This document shows positions 37,185-49,014 of a stretch of DNA of 64,000 nt, in pieces. How positions within the stretch are numbered: the first letter of the stretch is position 1; the number at the start of each line of letters is the position of its first letter. The stretch covers positions 2,179,501 to 2,243,500 of the forward strand of contig NC_088782.1 in NCBI RefSeq assembly GCF_958450345.1, in the 5' to 3' direction. Both the position numbers and the translations under genes were made by a program. The stretch is from Calliphora vicina. Lineage: Eukaryota; Arthropoda; Insecta; Diptera; Calliphoridae. Below the pieces are notes generated by a model that had not been told where the DNA came from, searched no databases, and saw only the letters and a program-made list of their open reading frames with translations.

Positions 37185-38057
37185 TAGAGATTCCAAACGG
37201 GGAATCCCGTTCCCGAAAATCCCGGGGTTTTCGAGATTTTTTAAGCCCCGAAGCCCGGGATTTTTTAATTTTAAATCCCAGAATTTTCGGGATTTTCCAA
37301 ATCCCGTTTTTCATAAATAAATAGGGGAAATTGTCATTTTTGTGTGCCTTTTTTATTTATTTTGACATTCTACATGCCCGAATATCGCAAAGTGATGTTC
37401 AGCAAAGTTGTTAAGCTCAACTCCTGCTACAACTTAGTTAATAAAATAAAGTTGTATTTTTGGTTTTCCTAGAGTGGGGCTCTGGAAAATCAATTCTTCA
37501 CATTTTTTGTAAGTTATCTAACAAAACTCAATTTAAATCCTTTTCAAACGAAATTGATTTTTATCTCAGATGAGGTGCGCAAACAAAATGAAAATATTTC
37601 GATTGCTCAAAGGCTAAAATATATTATTAATAATAGTAAAAAATCCAAATAATAACAATAATAATAAAGATTTGCAACTTGCAAAAGAAATAGATCACTT
37701 TATTTCTGAAGGAACAAGAGGAAAATACTTACAGATTTGTTGTAAGTATTTGCAAACGGTTTTGCCAATACGAAGGATGTTTTTCGGCAGCAGCATATGT
37801 CGGAAACAAAATTCGTTCCAGAATGGCAGACGAAACCATAAATGCAATAGTATGGTTTTTAGTGTCTAATAAAAATTAATTGCTAAATAAAAAATTTACC
37901 TTCAATTGTAAAGACATAATTATGTACATTTCTATCTTACAATTTTCGGGATTTTAGATTTCCCGAAAATCCCGAAACCCCTAATCGGGATTTCGGGATT
38001 CTTTACCAAATCCCGATCCCCGGGATTTTCAAAAATCAGTCCCGATTAGCATCTCTA
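37185..38057 (+). mobile_element. Internally deleted hAT-like transposon
   Basis: Short end repeats TAGAGATTCC (37185) and AGCATCTCTA (to 38057) frame a GC-rich left block (CCCGAAAATCCCGGGG) and a matching right block (AATCCCGATCCCCGGGATTT), the subterminal repeats. An 8 bp target duplication is not apparent. The interior retains the C-terminal part of a hAT transposase. Confidence 0.72.
37672..37879 (+). pseudogene. hAT transposase C-terminal (dimerisation) fragment
   Basis: The frame from 37672 reads IDHFISEGTRGKYLQICCKY then LQTVLP. After a one-base shift near 37770-37783 it continues FSAAAYVGNKIRSRM then ADETINAIVWFLVSNKN, with a stop at 37877-37879. The YLQ..P......FSAAA....KIRSRM...TINA order is the conserved C-terminal dimerisation region of hAT transposases. 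The catalytic part is absent, so this is a relic that fits a MITE-like deletion derivative. Confidence 0.78.
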
Positions 38058-38924
38058 AACACAGAAATATATACATTTGCCAATATTTTAATGTTTAATG
38101 AATTTGCAAAATATTTTAATAAATTTACGTATTTTAGAGAATTTTTATATTGAACGGTTCAAGTTTTATTTAACTTAATACAAGTATAAGTTTTTTTCTG
38201 GCTCACTCTTCAGTTCAGTAGATGTTGCGTATTTACAAATATTTATATTGTGACATGACCCACTGTACAATATTCAAATATATAATAGATATATGTATGA
38301 ACCAACTGCTAAGTATATTCAGAACATTTTTCAATAAATAGAGAATAATTTGAAATGTAGTATCGATATATATTGTGAAGAAACAGAGCTTATTTATGTA
38401 AATAAAACGGAAATATTTTTAGTAAAAAAGAGTGTTTTACGGGAAACTCCGTATGAAAAGAAATGTCTTTGCAGAAAAAAAATTATTTCAAATATCGATT
38501 TTATAAGTGAAATTTGTGAATTTCACTGAAAACAGAAAACTAATCTGTTTTTGGGAATTTTTTGTGATTTCTTTTCGTATACTTGTACATTACATTACAA
38601 ATATTTTTAAAACATGGTTTTAAGCTTTTTTAAACAGATACATAATAATGTACTAAAATAGTTAATGCCACAAACATTATGAAAATATTTTTGTTCTTCT
38701 TTTGAACTGTTGAAAACTGATAAGTTTTTCTACATAACCTAATTGGTTAGTTAGGAGAAAATGAAAACCTAGTCTACCTACTACCCCTTATCAAAATTAG
38801 AGTCAAATGAAAATTTACCAATAAATCAAAAAATTCCAACTGCTTGCTATTGTAGAAATATGTACAGTATAATACATTAAAGCTGTAACTATTTCTGCAA
38901 AAAATTAATGATTAGAAAAATTAC
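38058..38924. other. AT-rich spacer
   Basis: No supported feature. Confidence 0.4.
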
Positions 38925-39416
38925 TAATGCCCAGTTTTTAACATGTTATTTAAATACGTATTTAGTTAATTTTTACTTAAAATTATGTTGTATTTAAATA
39001 CATAATTTGTCTTATTTAAATAAGATATAAGTATGGTAGCACTACTAAATATCAAAAATTTATCGATAGTTTTGCTTAAAACAGCTGTTCAACCAAAACA
39101 AAAATTGATACATTTTGCGCAATAAGAAATAAAAGTTTATTAAACAATAAAATTATTGGTAATGCACAAAATGCACAAAAGAAGCTCCAATTGCCCCGCA
39201 TCGGAATTGTAGTTTTAGCAAGACGCTGTTGTTTGGTTTTTTTTCACAACAATAGAGTGAAAAAAAACCAAACAACAAAAGTCAGCTGTCAAAAACATAT
39301 GATAGTTTGTTGACCATTTAAGTATCATTTAAAAAAGCAATGAGAAAATGATTTTCGTATTTAAATAGAACTTAAATATAATTCATATTTAAATAAGAAG
39401 TCAAAAACTGGCTCTA
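38925..39416. mobile_element. 492 bp MULE-like MITE with 11 bp target duplication
   Basis: An identical AGAAAAATTAC lies on each side (38914-38924 and 39417-39427). The ends TAATGCCCAGTTTTTAAC and GTCAAAAACTGGCTCTA are imperfect inverted repeats that extend through ATTTAAATA-rich sequence. Target duplications of 9-11 bp are typical of Mutator-like elements, so that superfamily is inferred. A perfect 20 bp stem hairpin lies at 39228-39276 (arm GTTGTTTGGTTTTTTTTCAC, 9 nt loop). Confidence 0.65.
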
Positions 39417-39427
39417 AGAAAAATTAC

Positions 39428-39959
39428 ATTTATATTTCGTAGTTTTTAAATTAAACGTATTGAAGTTTGGAAAGCACATTTAATTTTTTTATTATACAAC
39501 AACCTGTTTCAAAACCATTTATAAAATTAAAGCAGTATTCATTCTGCTATTTCCATAGCTGATAGTTTTAAAATTTATAGTGAAGTGATAAATAGTTTTA
39601 AAAACTGTTTTTTGACGTCTGGTTATCATAATCCACATCCAAATAAAAAATATAATTTTTTTAATAGTCCGAATAGAGCACACAAATTGATTTTAAGAAT
39701 TAAATTTTATCTATTTCTATAATTTTTACTGTACTGGAACAAAAAATTTTAAATTACAAAATCGTAAATTAACAACCCAAATAAACAGTCTGAAATAAAC
39801 TATTAGAAAATAGGCTACGAACTATTTTAAATAAATAATTTGAAAAAATGTATGATCAAAAACTAAATTACCTCGAGAGCCGCCAATTAAGAATTTTTTT
39901 TTTAAATAAGAATTTTGTGAAATCCCTCAATTTCAATTGTATGTAATATTTTAGCCACT
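39428..39959. other. AT-rich spacer
   Basis: No supported feature. Confidence 0.35.
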
Positions 39960-41164
39960 TATCCAATTTAAAACAATATTATTCTCATAAAGCATTATTA
40001 ACTTAAAGTCGCACTTAAGCCTTAATAAAATACGATTTTATAATGTTCAACCATAAATTTAATCTTATTTATTAACAGTTATGAATATGCAAATAAAACT
40101 AATTAAATATCTTTATTTTTAATAAAAATTCTAGTTTTTGACCACCAGTGCTGCATGTTTATTCCACACAGATAACATTTTTTTTATTGTTGATAATAGC
40201 GCTTCCATTTTTCTTTAATTTAGCTTTGACAAAATATTTTTCCGAAAGTTGGGTAAAATTGGGTGGCCCTCAATAAACGAAAATTGGATTTTGGCTATTC
40301 TCACCAATGAGAATGGCCAAACATTAGTAAAAAAATCATCCTGAAAAAATTTTAGGTAAATCGGTTGGGGTAAAGACGTGCCGTAAGCCCTCTGAAGTTT
40401 TGAGATGCATTTACAAGGGGAAACAATGCAGTTTTTTCAGTTTTTGTAAAAATTTTGCCATTAAAAAATTACTTTTGCAATTTAATATAAAATAATAGAA
40501 ATGTGTACGTAATTGTCGTTCTAGTGAGACATAAAAAACAGAAATTGGTCAATAAATGTTAAAGTTATTAAAAATTCGCCAGGCCATTAACGTGTTTCAG
40601 GCAACTAGAACAAGAAATATAGGAACAAAATTAACATATTTTGATAAATATTAAAATAAAAGGTAATTTTTACTTAAAATATGCCCATATTTACTTGTAT
40701 ATGAGCTTTTGTTTTCCTAGGATACCGTTAACCTATTCGCAGGTATGACCAAAAAAATAAAAAAATTTTAACGGCAGTTTCAAAACTCCATTTTCAAATT
40801 TTTAAAAATTTTGTTAAAGAAATTTCAGAATTTTTTGATCATCTCACTGGGATTTATTTAGAATATAATAGGGAATAAAAACGTGAAAAAATTATGAAAA
40901 TATCTCTTATAGTTTTTCCGTACCTGCGATTTAAATTTTAAAATTTTCGAGAAAAACCAATTATTTGGTAATTTTTTGCGAATGAGCTATATTTCCTTAC
41001 TGTTACGAATTTTAAGTAAAACCTATTCAGAATATTATATTCCAGATAATTCTAAATATACCCTGAAAGTTTTACTAAAATTGGAAAGGTTGAACCTTAA
41101 ATCGTGAAGGTCAAAGGTCAAATTTTCCAATATTTGGAATTTTTCAGAACGATTTGGATATTTA
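39960..41164. mobile_element. Composite repeat B, rearranged relative of 10560-12325
   Basis: It shares, in order, the CGCACTTAAG block, the decayed transposase fragment (about 40140-40260), then a GGGTGGCCCTCAATAAACGA segment and the CAGAGGG/ACGTGCCG block that sits inverted at the end of composite A. Finally one palindrome arm (about 40715-41160) appears without its partner. The switch occurs at GGGTGG near 40255, where both families share the same bases. Confidence 0.65.
40140..40280 (-). pseudogene. Decayed C-terminal transposase fragment (copy of 10750-10982)
   Basis: Minus-strand codons read PPNFTQL, then KLKKNGSAIINNKK, matching the tail of the Tc1/mariner-superfamily fragment at 10750-10982 with a deletion and frameshifts. 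Confidence 0.6.
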
Positions 41165-41775
41165 ATGTTACAATATGACCGTAAGCCAGCATCTAGGCGT
41201 ATTCTTCGTGCTGTACTACGACTGGTTTATATTTTTTGTGCGATAATTATCAGATAAACCAGGATTTTGTTGAATACAGTGCACTATTTTCATTGTAAAG
41301 TCTTGGTCTCGTCTGCTAACTTTTTTGGTTTCTTTTTCTTACGACATCATTTACAGTACTTTTTGTAACTTGATTTTTTGAAAACTTGATTCATTCAAGA
41401 ATTTTGTTATTATTTTACAAGATTATCAGGAGAAATTGTCCGAAATACATCGCTGATAACTTTAAATTTTCTAGATCATTGAGGAATCCACAGATAATAT
41501 TTTCTCAGATTGCCTCTGCTGTATATGAAAGATCATTTCAAGTGAGGGTATCTAGAGTATGGAATACGCTTCCTAGGGAATTAAAATCTTTTTCTTATTC
41601 TGATGAAACTTTAAAAAAAAAACTAATTAATTATTTGAAAGAACGTAATTCTTAACTATGTAATTCGTAAATATATTCTTTTCTTTTATAATTTTAAATG
41701 TATTATTGTTGTTTAGTATAATATAAGCCATATTTGAACCAATGGGATTGGTTTTGAATTTAAATAAATAATAAT
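41165..41775 (+). pseudogene. 3' fragment of a non-LTR retrotransposon (end of ORF2 and 3' tail)
   Basis: The open segment 41386-41655 ends ...RSFQVRVSRVWNTLPRELKS, then LKKKLINYLKERNS and a stop. The pattern F.VR.SR.WN.LP......S...FK..L..YL is the usual C-terminus downstream of the reverse transcriptase in CR1/Jockey-group elements. Upstream, 41165-41290 reads QYDRKPASR..LRAVLRLVY then DKPGF with frameshifts, as expected from the region after the thumb. The 3' side ends in an A/T-rich AAATAAATAATAATA tail near 41762-41775. The catalytic domain is missing (5' truncation, normal for this class). The exact clade is uncertain. Confidence 0.7.
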
Positions 41776-42770
41776 ATAGAAAAAAGAATTAATCCCTAAA
41801 ATCGAGATATTATAACGTTTGCGCTACTGGATTTTATGTGAACAATGTTCGTTATCATAAACTTATTTTTGAATGTTTCTACTTGCCATCCAAATAAGTA
41901 TTTGGAAAGGTGTTTATTAATGTGTTCTTTACACTTTAACCCACCACCCTGCACCTTCACTCAGACAGCAATTCATGAAAGAGTATTTATGATTTATAGA
42001 TATAGGTTTGTATGTGTGAATTGTTATTTTCATTTCATTATTTATTTATTTATTGTAAACAAGCTCTTTCTGCTATTTTAAGCTGTTTTTGTTTTTTCTT
42101 TATATTTTGTCCTTTGACAAATTTTATCAAAAAACCACATAGAGAAGAGCAAAGAGAAGCAAAAAAAGCACTTAGTTTTTTTTAATGGCAATTGCATTTT
42201 GTTAACAACATATACCACATACATACAAACATTACATTAAATACATATTTTTCTATGTTTATATGTACAAAAGTATATATTTAATACATAAGTAGAAACA
42301 AGAAGACAAAATAAAAATAATAAAATAAAGTAAAGTAATATAAATAAATAAATAAAAAATGGAGAGAATCTACTCGTAAATAAGAAAAGTTAAAGCGTAC
42401 ATTTACGCATCATTTGTGTTGTTGGTTCTTTAAAAATAATGACACATTATTAAGCTTTAATTTTCCTAAAATGGGGTAAAATTTATTTACTTTCTTTTGT
42501 TTTGTTATTTTTTGTTTTCGTCGTCTTCTCTTAACAAAACAATTTCATTCAATTGAAACACATTTATTTATATCCTTTGATGAAACTTGTTAAAATTGCT
42601 TACTTTTTTTGTTAATAAATACTGGCACGAGCATTGTTATTAAGCGATATATTTTTCCAGGTATGTAGATACTACGATCGTTAAACTTTATTTATTAGAA
42701 TTTCATATTGAAAGTTTCGAAGTATTAAAAAAGTATGTATTTTCGATTTATTGTAAATGGGTACATACAT
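41776..42770. other. AT-rich non-coding stretch
   Basis: No supported feature; a 78-codon plus-strand ORF near 41845 has no known motif. Confidence 0.45.
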
Positions 42771-43576
42771 ATGGGCAATCCACGAGAATGACAACCACGA
42801 CTGAAAAAACAAAAATCCTTAAACCTTTTTTCATCATGATTTGAATAGGAGAAAACACTTAAATGTTACTAACTATGTGAAAGTATTTAGAGCTTATTAA
42901 AACCTTTTAAGGGCAAAAATAATAGTTTAAACTGATATTTAATTGTTTAATTGTTTGCTATTTTGAATATAAATTGTTTTACTATAAGATAATGATCTTT
43001 CGCGTACAGTATGTCACGTACGATATTAAATTTTATTTATTATAAAATCATCCAAAGATTGTTTTTTTTATTTAAATATGACAGATTGTAAAAGAAATAT
43101 ATTTGGTATAGTGTCTCACGATTCGCAAATTTTCGCATAATTCTACATCTACCTCAAAATTACTTTCGTTTTACACACTGCCTCAAAAGTGAGTAAACAC
43201 CTGCGAATTTTTTGATTTTTTTAAGATCATGAAAATCATTATAGTCCGACTTAAATCTTATTTTTTCACAACCGAATCTATTATTCAACCCAATCTCCAA
43301 CAAACCCAAACTTAAAAATTTAATCGATGGATAAATATTAGGATTTTCATTATCTTTTTGGTGTATACTCACTGTAGGTCACGTACGATATACCCTTATT
43401 TCGCTCGATATTTTGGACAACAATATTTCGAAAGAACATATTATTTTTTGTAAAATATAGTACCCTCTGAATGGAACATAAAGACCAAATTATTTTTCAG
43501 ATACTTTTATTTTTGCAAAATCTATTTCATTCTATAGGCGTACAAATGTCACGTACGATGACATGGAATTGTCCAT
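42771..43576 (+). mobile_element. TGTCACGTACGAT element, copy 1
   Basis: The ends ATGGGCAATCCACGAG and GACATGGAATTGTCCAT are inverted relatives. The 13-mer TGTCACGTACGAT, or a one-base variant, occurs at 43012, 43377 and 43547. Colinear blocks are shared with copy 2: AAAAATAATAGTTTAAACTG, TATTATAAAATCATCCAAAG, TTTCGCTCGATATTTTGGAC. Non-coding. Confidence 0.8.
43174..43374. mobile_element. 201 bp Tc1/mariner-type MITE nested in copy 1
   Basis: It lies between TA at 43172-43173 and 43375-43376. In copy 2 the same site (CGTTTTATGTCACGTACG at 46721) is uninterrupted. Its ends are CACACTGCCTCAAAAGTGAG and GTGTATACTCACTG; the right end pairs with the AGTGAGTAAACAC part of the left. Confidence 0.8.
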
Positions 43577-44205
43577 ATGCGGGAAATCAAAAATTTTGGA
43601 GAATCGTTGCAACCAAATTCAGTTGGCTTGTATGTATTTCTTTTTTGTTTCCAAATAAAAAAAATAACTAACACACATTGGTAGATCATGGTAAAAATTC
43701 ATGCGAATCCGAAATCTTAGGTTACTAATCTTTGAATTCTTAAAGTTATGGTAATTTCAAAGTTGAAAATGTAAAAATATGATTTGGAACTTGCAACAGC
43801 TTTTTCATTAATTTGATATCTTTATTAACAGTTATAGTAGAGTCACTAGACTTTTGGTATTTTTATAGCTTATAAATAATTATGTAAATTCTTCTTGGAA
43901 TTATATGGTTTAATCCAAAATTTTCCGATTTTCAGATTTTTAAAATTTAATTTTTTTAATAGATATGGCAACAGTAAAGCATTATTGTTGATGGCTGATC
44001 ATCAGAAATATAACACGACTTTCTCAAACGTTTAAAGAATTTAAATGCATATTAAAAAATATCCAAATATAGAGCATATTTTATTTCGAATTTGAAAGTA
44101 TTGAATACAACCTACTTTACAAAAATAACATTTAACCCAAATACAAATTTAAAATTGGCGAAACTTTATTTTTTGAAAAACTTAAATCGCATTTTTTATG
44201 TGTTA
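43577..44205. other. AT-rich spacer
   Basis: No supported feature. Confidence 0.4.
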
Positions 44206-44574
44206 TGTGCCCCTGTTATGAGTTGCATTCGTCAAACGATATTCGTTGACTATCGAATATCAATTATCGAATGTAAAATTCGTATTATAAGTTGGCATTG
44301 CTGTCGAAAATTTCGCTGTGCATCGAATTTTTCAACGAACACACTTTTGCTTTCGACACTGCAAATAAAATAAAAAAAATTGTTGAAAATGTAAGTATTT
44401 GTAATTTTATTTGTTTTTGGTGGACCAAATACCACGAACTGAAATATTTTTGTTAATTTTATGCAGGTCTAAGGTTGTAAGCAACGAATGTGCGCCATAA
44501 TACCGAATGACAATTCGTTCAATCAGCTATTTCGACTACAGTCGAAAATCGAATTTAGTTCGTAATAGGCACCT
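44206..44574. mobile_element. Possible MITE with GTGCC-TATTACGA ends
   Basis: The left end GTGCCCCTGTTATGAGTTGC and right end GTTCGTAATAGGCACCTA are imperfect inverses. The interior is rich in CGAAT/ATTCG words mirrored across the centre. No clear target duplication. Confidence 0.45.
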
Positions 44575-45598
44575 AAATTTTTAACTTTTTAGCTTGCTTA
44601 AGTATCTTCGTATACAACTACAAAATGGCGTTCGTTTCGTAAGAAAATTAAAATTTTTGATTTTCCTCATATACATATATTTTATTTATGGGGAAATCTT
44701 CATGCCATGGCTGATGTGAGAGTGCTTGTGTTTCCTTATGAGTTCATACATTCGAGGTATGATGCGAATATGTAGTTTTTACCATGTTATTGCTTCTTCT
44801 ATTTTGTTTTTTAAGCCCCCTTAACATTATCCCACATGTAATATCATCTGTCAAAATTTTGAGTACGAATGCGATAGTCCAAACGTAATGAAACTTTTTG
44901 ACGTTAACAGAAAATACTGATGAAAATATGTATTTTTTTGGAATGTTTCCAACAACAAACAAGTCGTATTAATGTCGTCAATGTTGCAAAAAAATGCAAC
45001 ATTCGAATGACTTTCATCACTTTTTTTACGGATGAATTTTCATTTTATTTTCTTTTTGTAAATTCATACTTTATGTACATACGTATTAAATGAAACAATG
45101 GAATGTTAATATCAACAAGTAATGTTGCTAAATTCAAGTGTGATAAATCTTATTATACATAGAAATTAATCAGATTAATAATTAATTTCAGGATCGCATC
45201 TTAATTGTCACATGTACTTTTATAATTCTTCTTATGCTAAAAAAGAAACTTTCACAATTGCGCTTACTTTTGGGGTTTGGCATAAGTGGCTCCAGATGCG
45301 ACAGATTTAATTTCCTAAGGATTAAGTGTACTGGAAAGGATTTTATGGAAATAAGAATTTATAATATCCACAATATAGATATTACAATTTAGGATATGTA
45401 ATTAAGTAAAAGAGAGTGAGTGTAAATGCAGTATATTTGAGCATCACTCACAGATGCACCGATCTGCAAACTTTAGCAATAATAAACGAAATGATGTGCT
45501 GGTTACAAATATTTGCGACTTCACTGCCAAGAATTTTCATTAAAAAATGTTTGATATAAAGCTATAATGGCAAATATGATTTTGTATATTTTTTACAT
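44575..45598. other. Non-coding spacer
   Basis: No supported feature; the 72-codon minus-strand ORF near 44744 has no recognised motif. Confidence 0.4.
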
Positions 45599-46887
45599 AT
45601 GGGCAATTCCACGAGAATCGCTACCACGACTGTAAACACAAAAACCCTTGAAACTTTTTTTCAAGATGATTTGAATAGAAGAAAATAATAAAATATTCTT
45701 ATGTGAAAGTATTTAGATCATATTACAACACTTTAAAGACAAAAATAATAGTTTAAACTGATTATAGTCAAAAATAAAGTACATTTTAAGAGAATTAAAC
45801 TCGACTTTACTTAAGAGTGGACTTTAGGTCTATCATAGACAAGTTAAAGTATACTTCTGACGCTAAAGTCGACTCTAAATATAAAACTAGCTGAAGTTGT
45901 TTTTAACTCGTTTAACAACAGCATCAGCTGTTCTTCGCCGAGTAAAAAAGTTCGTCACAAAGTAAAAAATGTTTAAGTTACAAGATATTGGTAGATATTT
46001 TGCAATTATTGAACAGTTATCAATAAAATTAGTACCAAAATATCCTAATTATGATATTAATCTTATCTTTTCCACTTTTCCACAACAAACAACTTTCTTT
46101 CTTTAGATGTCCCGGTTACTTTTATTGTTTACGTTTTTTGGATTTTTTTTTTTAATTTTGTATGTCAGCTGTTCAACGTTGCCACTTGTCTGTTTTTTGT
46201 TGTATATTGTATGAAAAAATTGTCTACATTTGCGGTGGCACCCAGTTAAAGTCGGTTCAATTTAAAACATACTTTAATTTTGACTATGGTTGCAAATTAA
46301 TAAAAAGCGGGTTTTTATTTTAAAGTTGTTTTTAAAAAGAACCGACTTTAGTGTTTGACTATGATTATGGGCCATTATATTTAATTTGTTAATGTTTTAG
46401 GTATGTTTTAGTCTAAAATTGCGGCGAAAACTAGGCTCCCAATTAGCTTGTAGTATGAAATGAATTTAACTCTGATTGTTTTTTTTGCTATTGTCAATAT
46501 ATATGGTTTTATTATAAGAGAAAAATCTGTCACGTACGGTATGTCACGTACGATATTACATTTTATGTATTATAAAATCATCCAAAGATTATTTTTATAT
46601 AAATATGACGGATTGTAAAGGAAAAATATTTGGTTTAGTGAAAGAAATTAAAAGAAAACATAGCGCATCTCACAATTTGCAAATTTTCGCATATTTCTAC
46701 ATGTACCTAAAAATTACTTACGTTTTATGTCACGTACGATATACCCGTATTTCGCTCGATATTTTGGACAACAATGTTTCAAAAGAACATATGAACCAAA
46801 TTATTTTTCAGGTACTCTTATTTTTGCAAAATCTATTACATTCTATAGGCGTACAAATGTCACGTACGATGACATGGAATTGCCCAT
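45599..46887 (+). mobile_element. TGTCACGTACGAT element, copy 2
   Basis: Ends are ATGGGCAATTCCACGAGAAT and GACATGGAATTGCCCAT, in direct orientation relative to copy 1. The 13-mer motif or a one-base variant occurs at 46528, 46542, 46729 and 46858. A different element is inserted in its left half. Confidence 0.8.
45764..46374. mobile_element. TAGTCAAA-ended MITE nested in copy 2
   Basis: The left end TAGTCAAAAATAAAGTACAT is mirrored by CTTTAGTGTTTGACTA near 46347-46362. TGATTA lies on both sides. The right flank continues ATTATGGGCC, so the true right end may lie slightly further out. Copy 1 lacks this block, which confirms it as an insertion. Confidence 0.6.
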
Positions 46888-48740
46888 ATATGCCAAACTT
46901 TTAATTCGCCGCGAAAGCACCCAGTATGTATTAGAGCTTAATGTAGTTTTAATTTATTCATCTAAGTTGCTCACCCCTTGCTTTTAATAGAAAATGTGTT
47001 TTGTACGATTTTAAAGGCTAACCAAGAAACGTATTGCTATGTTTTCTTTCATTATTATCTTTGATCGAAATAAATCAGCATAACCCCAATTGCGAATCAA
47101 AATTCCTTATATTGTGAAATATTTAGAAGGAATTTTGCTCCCGAGAAAAAAATCAACTATTGTGAATGAATTTTTTATAGGAATATCGCGATAGCAATTT
47201 TCCCTTCGAGTTAAATGGATACTTCATGGGAACATAAATTTCATATGTTATTGCCGATAGGGGTGAATAAGTTTTAAGTTAATCGTTACATTTAACATTT
47301 CAGTTTAATTTCTAAATCTAATAACAATTCACGTTAAATATCGTTCCTACGCGTGAAAAATTTCAAGGGAATTCCAGGGAATATTTTTTTGTTAATTTTC
47401 GGGAAATGTTTGTCTGGAATTTTCCTGAATTTCTTCATAAGGTTTCTTCTAAATGTTACAATATTCAGATACTTTTCGATGGCCAAATTTGTTAATTGAA
47501 TTATTCAATTATATCTATCGATTTTTTCGGTTCTAGCAACAGATAGTCAGTTGGCAAAGAAGAAAAATAACCGAATTTTTTTCACTCAACTCAAGTCACA
47601 GCAGAAAAAATTGGATAGTAAGAATGAATTAAATTTGAAGTTTATGCTCTTAAACGAATTAATAAGATTCCTAACATTACAACTTTTAGGGATATTCAAT
47701 GATTATTATTCATATTTAGAGGAAATAATTACAATAATAGTGGTTCAAATTTGATTTTAAAAATGGTCGAAATTCTTAAGTTTTTTAATTAAACAAAGAA
47801 TTTATTGATTTCATACTGATTAAAACTACGACTGTGACAATACTGATCAAATGCCACTATTAAATTAGAAACCCTTATAAAGGCTGGACCAACAACCAAA
47901 TATATTTATTTTATTTAGTGTAAAAAAATTCCCGCTAATTCCCGGGAATGAAACGATTTTTTAATTTCCTCCCGGGAAAGAACCCTAGTCTACATGATAC
48001 AATTTTAGGCAAACTTATTAATAAATATTTGAAAAATTATAAACTTTTTTTATTTTTTATTGAATCTATTTATTTGTCAACAAATTAATGCGTATTATAT
48101 CGTCCCCTCAATAAAACAATATTGTATAATATAAGCATATACACCATTATTTTTTTGCATAATAAGAATCTACATAACTGATTCTATATGTGGTCAAAAC
48201 TTGGAGAAATTCTACTTCCACAAAGTGGGTCAAAAGATCAATTGAAATATTACTTTTGTTCTAGATGTTATTAAGGGGACTATATATGTTTGTATAGCGC
48301 AATCATCAGATACACCAGTCATTTAAAATGATACTCATATACAATTCAATTTAACAATTTCATCTCTATACAAATATTATGTAGAATTAGTTCGATAGAA
48401 TGTTATAGAATCATATTATATGTACATTAGTACATATAAATACATATGTATAATGTTTCCATTAAAATGGCACGTCTCATTCAAATTGTGTTTTTGTGTT
48501 AAAAACCTTTAACGACAAATGCATTACCATCAAGGACTTTAAACCCACACGTGTACATAGAATCTAAAACGTTTTTTTAAAGCATCATTTGAAAATATGT
48601 ATTAAATTTCATAAAATACCACAAGATATGTGTGATACCAACGCATATGCTTTAAAATAAAGTATTTATTTGTTACAAATGTTAACTTCTACATATGTAG
48701 ATGAGTTATAAATTAGTCTTGAAGAATTCTATTAAAATTA
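46888..48740. other. Non-coding region with a CCCGGGAA-type repeat remnant
   Basis: From about 47350 to 47990, GGGAATTCCAGGGAAT and TTTTCGGGAAAT words on the left and AATTCCCGGGAATG and CCTCCCGGGAAAG on the right suggest a decayed TIR element, perhaps related to the GC-rich patch at 1541. The 67-codon ORF at 47551 inside it has no recognised motif. The rest is featureless. Confidence 0.45.
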
Positions 48741-49014
48741 GGGTGGTGTGTAGTGGTTATATTTAAAAAGATCGCAATTCCCAATTTAATAAAAATCATC
48801 ATCATCTTTCTCAACTATTTGTGGGACCTACTCTGCATTCCGAACAAAAAGAACTGCTATTCCAAAGTGAAGCGTATCCCAGAGAGAGCGTTCTGCATCG
48901 ATCGAAACAATAGTAGTCGGACGGAGCAAGGTCTAGAGTATAAGACGGATGAAGCAAAACATCCCAACCACTTCATTGTAAATAATTTCGGATACTCTGA
49001 TCCAAACTGAACTT
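48741..49014. repeat. GC-richer segment with a short direct repeat
   Basis: TATCCCAGAGAGAGCGTTCT near 48867 recurs as TATCCCAGAGAGAGCGTCCT near 49013, about 146 bp apart, with similar downstream sequence. An ATTAGGGTGGTG motif at 48738 may mark an element end. The 85-codon ORFs here are not recognisable. Confidence 0.5.

Noticed and set aside
47551..47754. 67-codon ORF (Lys/Leu-rich)
   Set aside because: No known motif; lies inside a decayed CCCGGGAA-type repeat.
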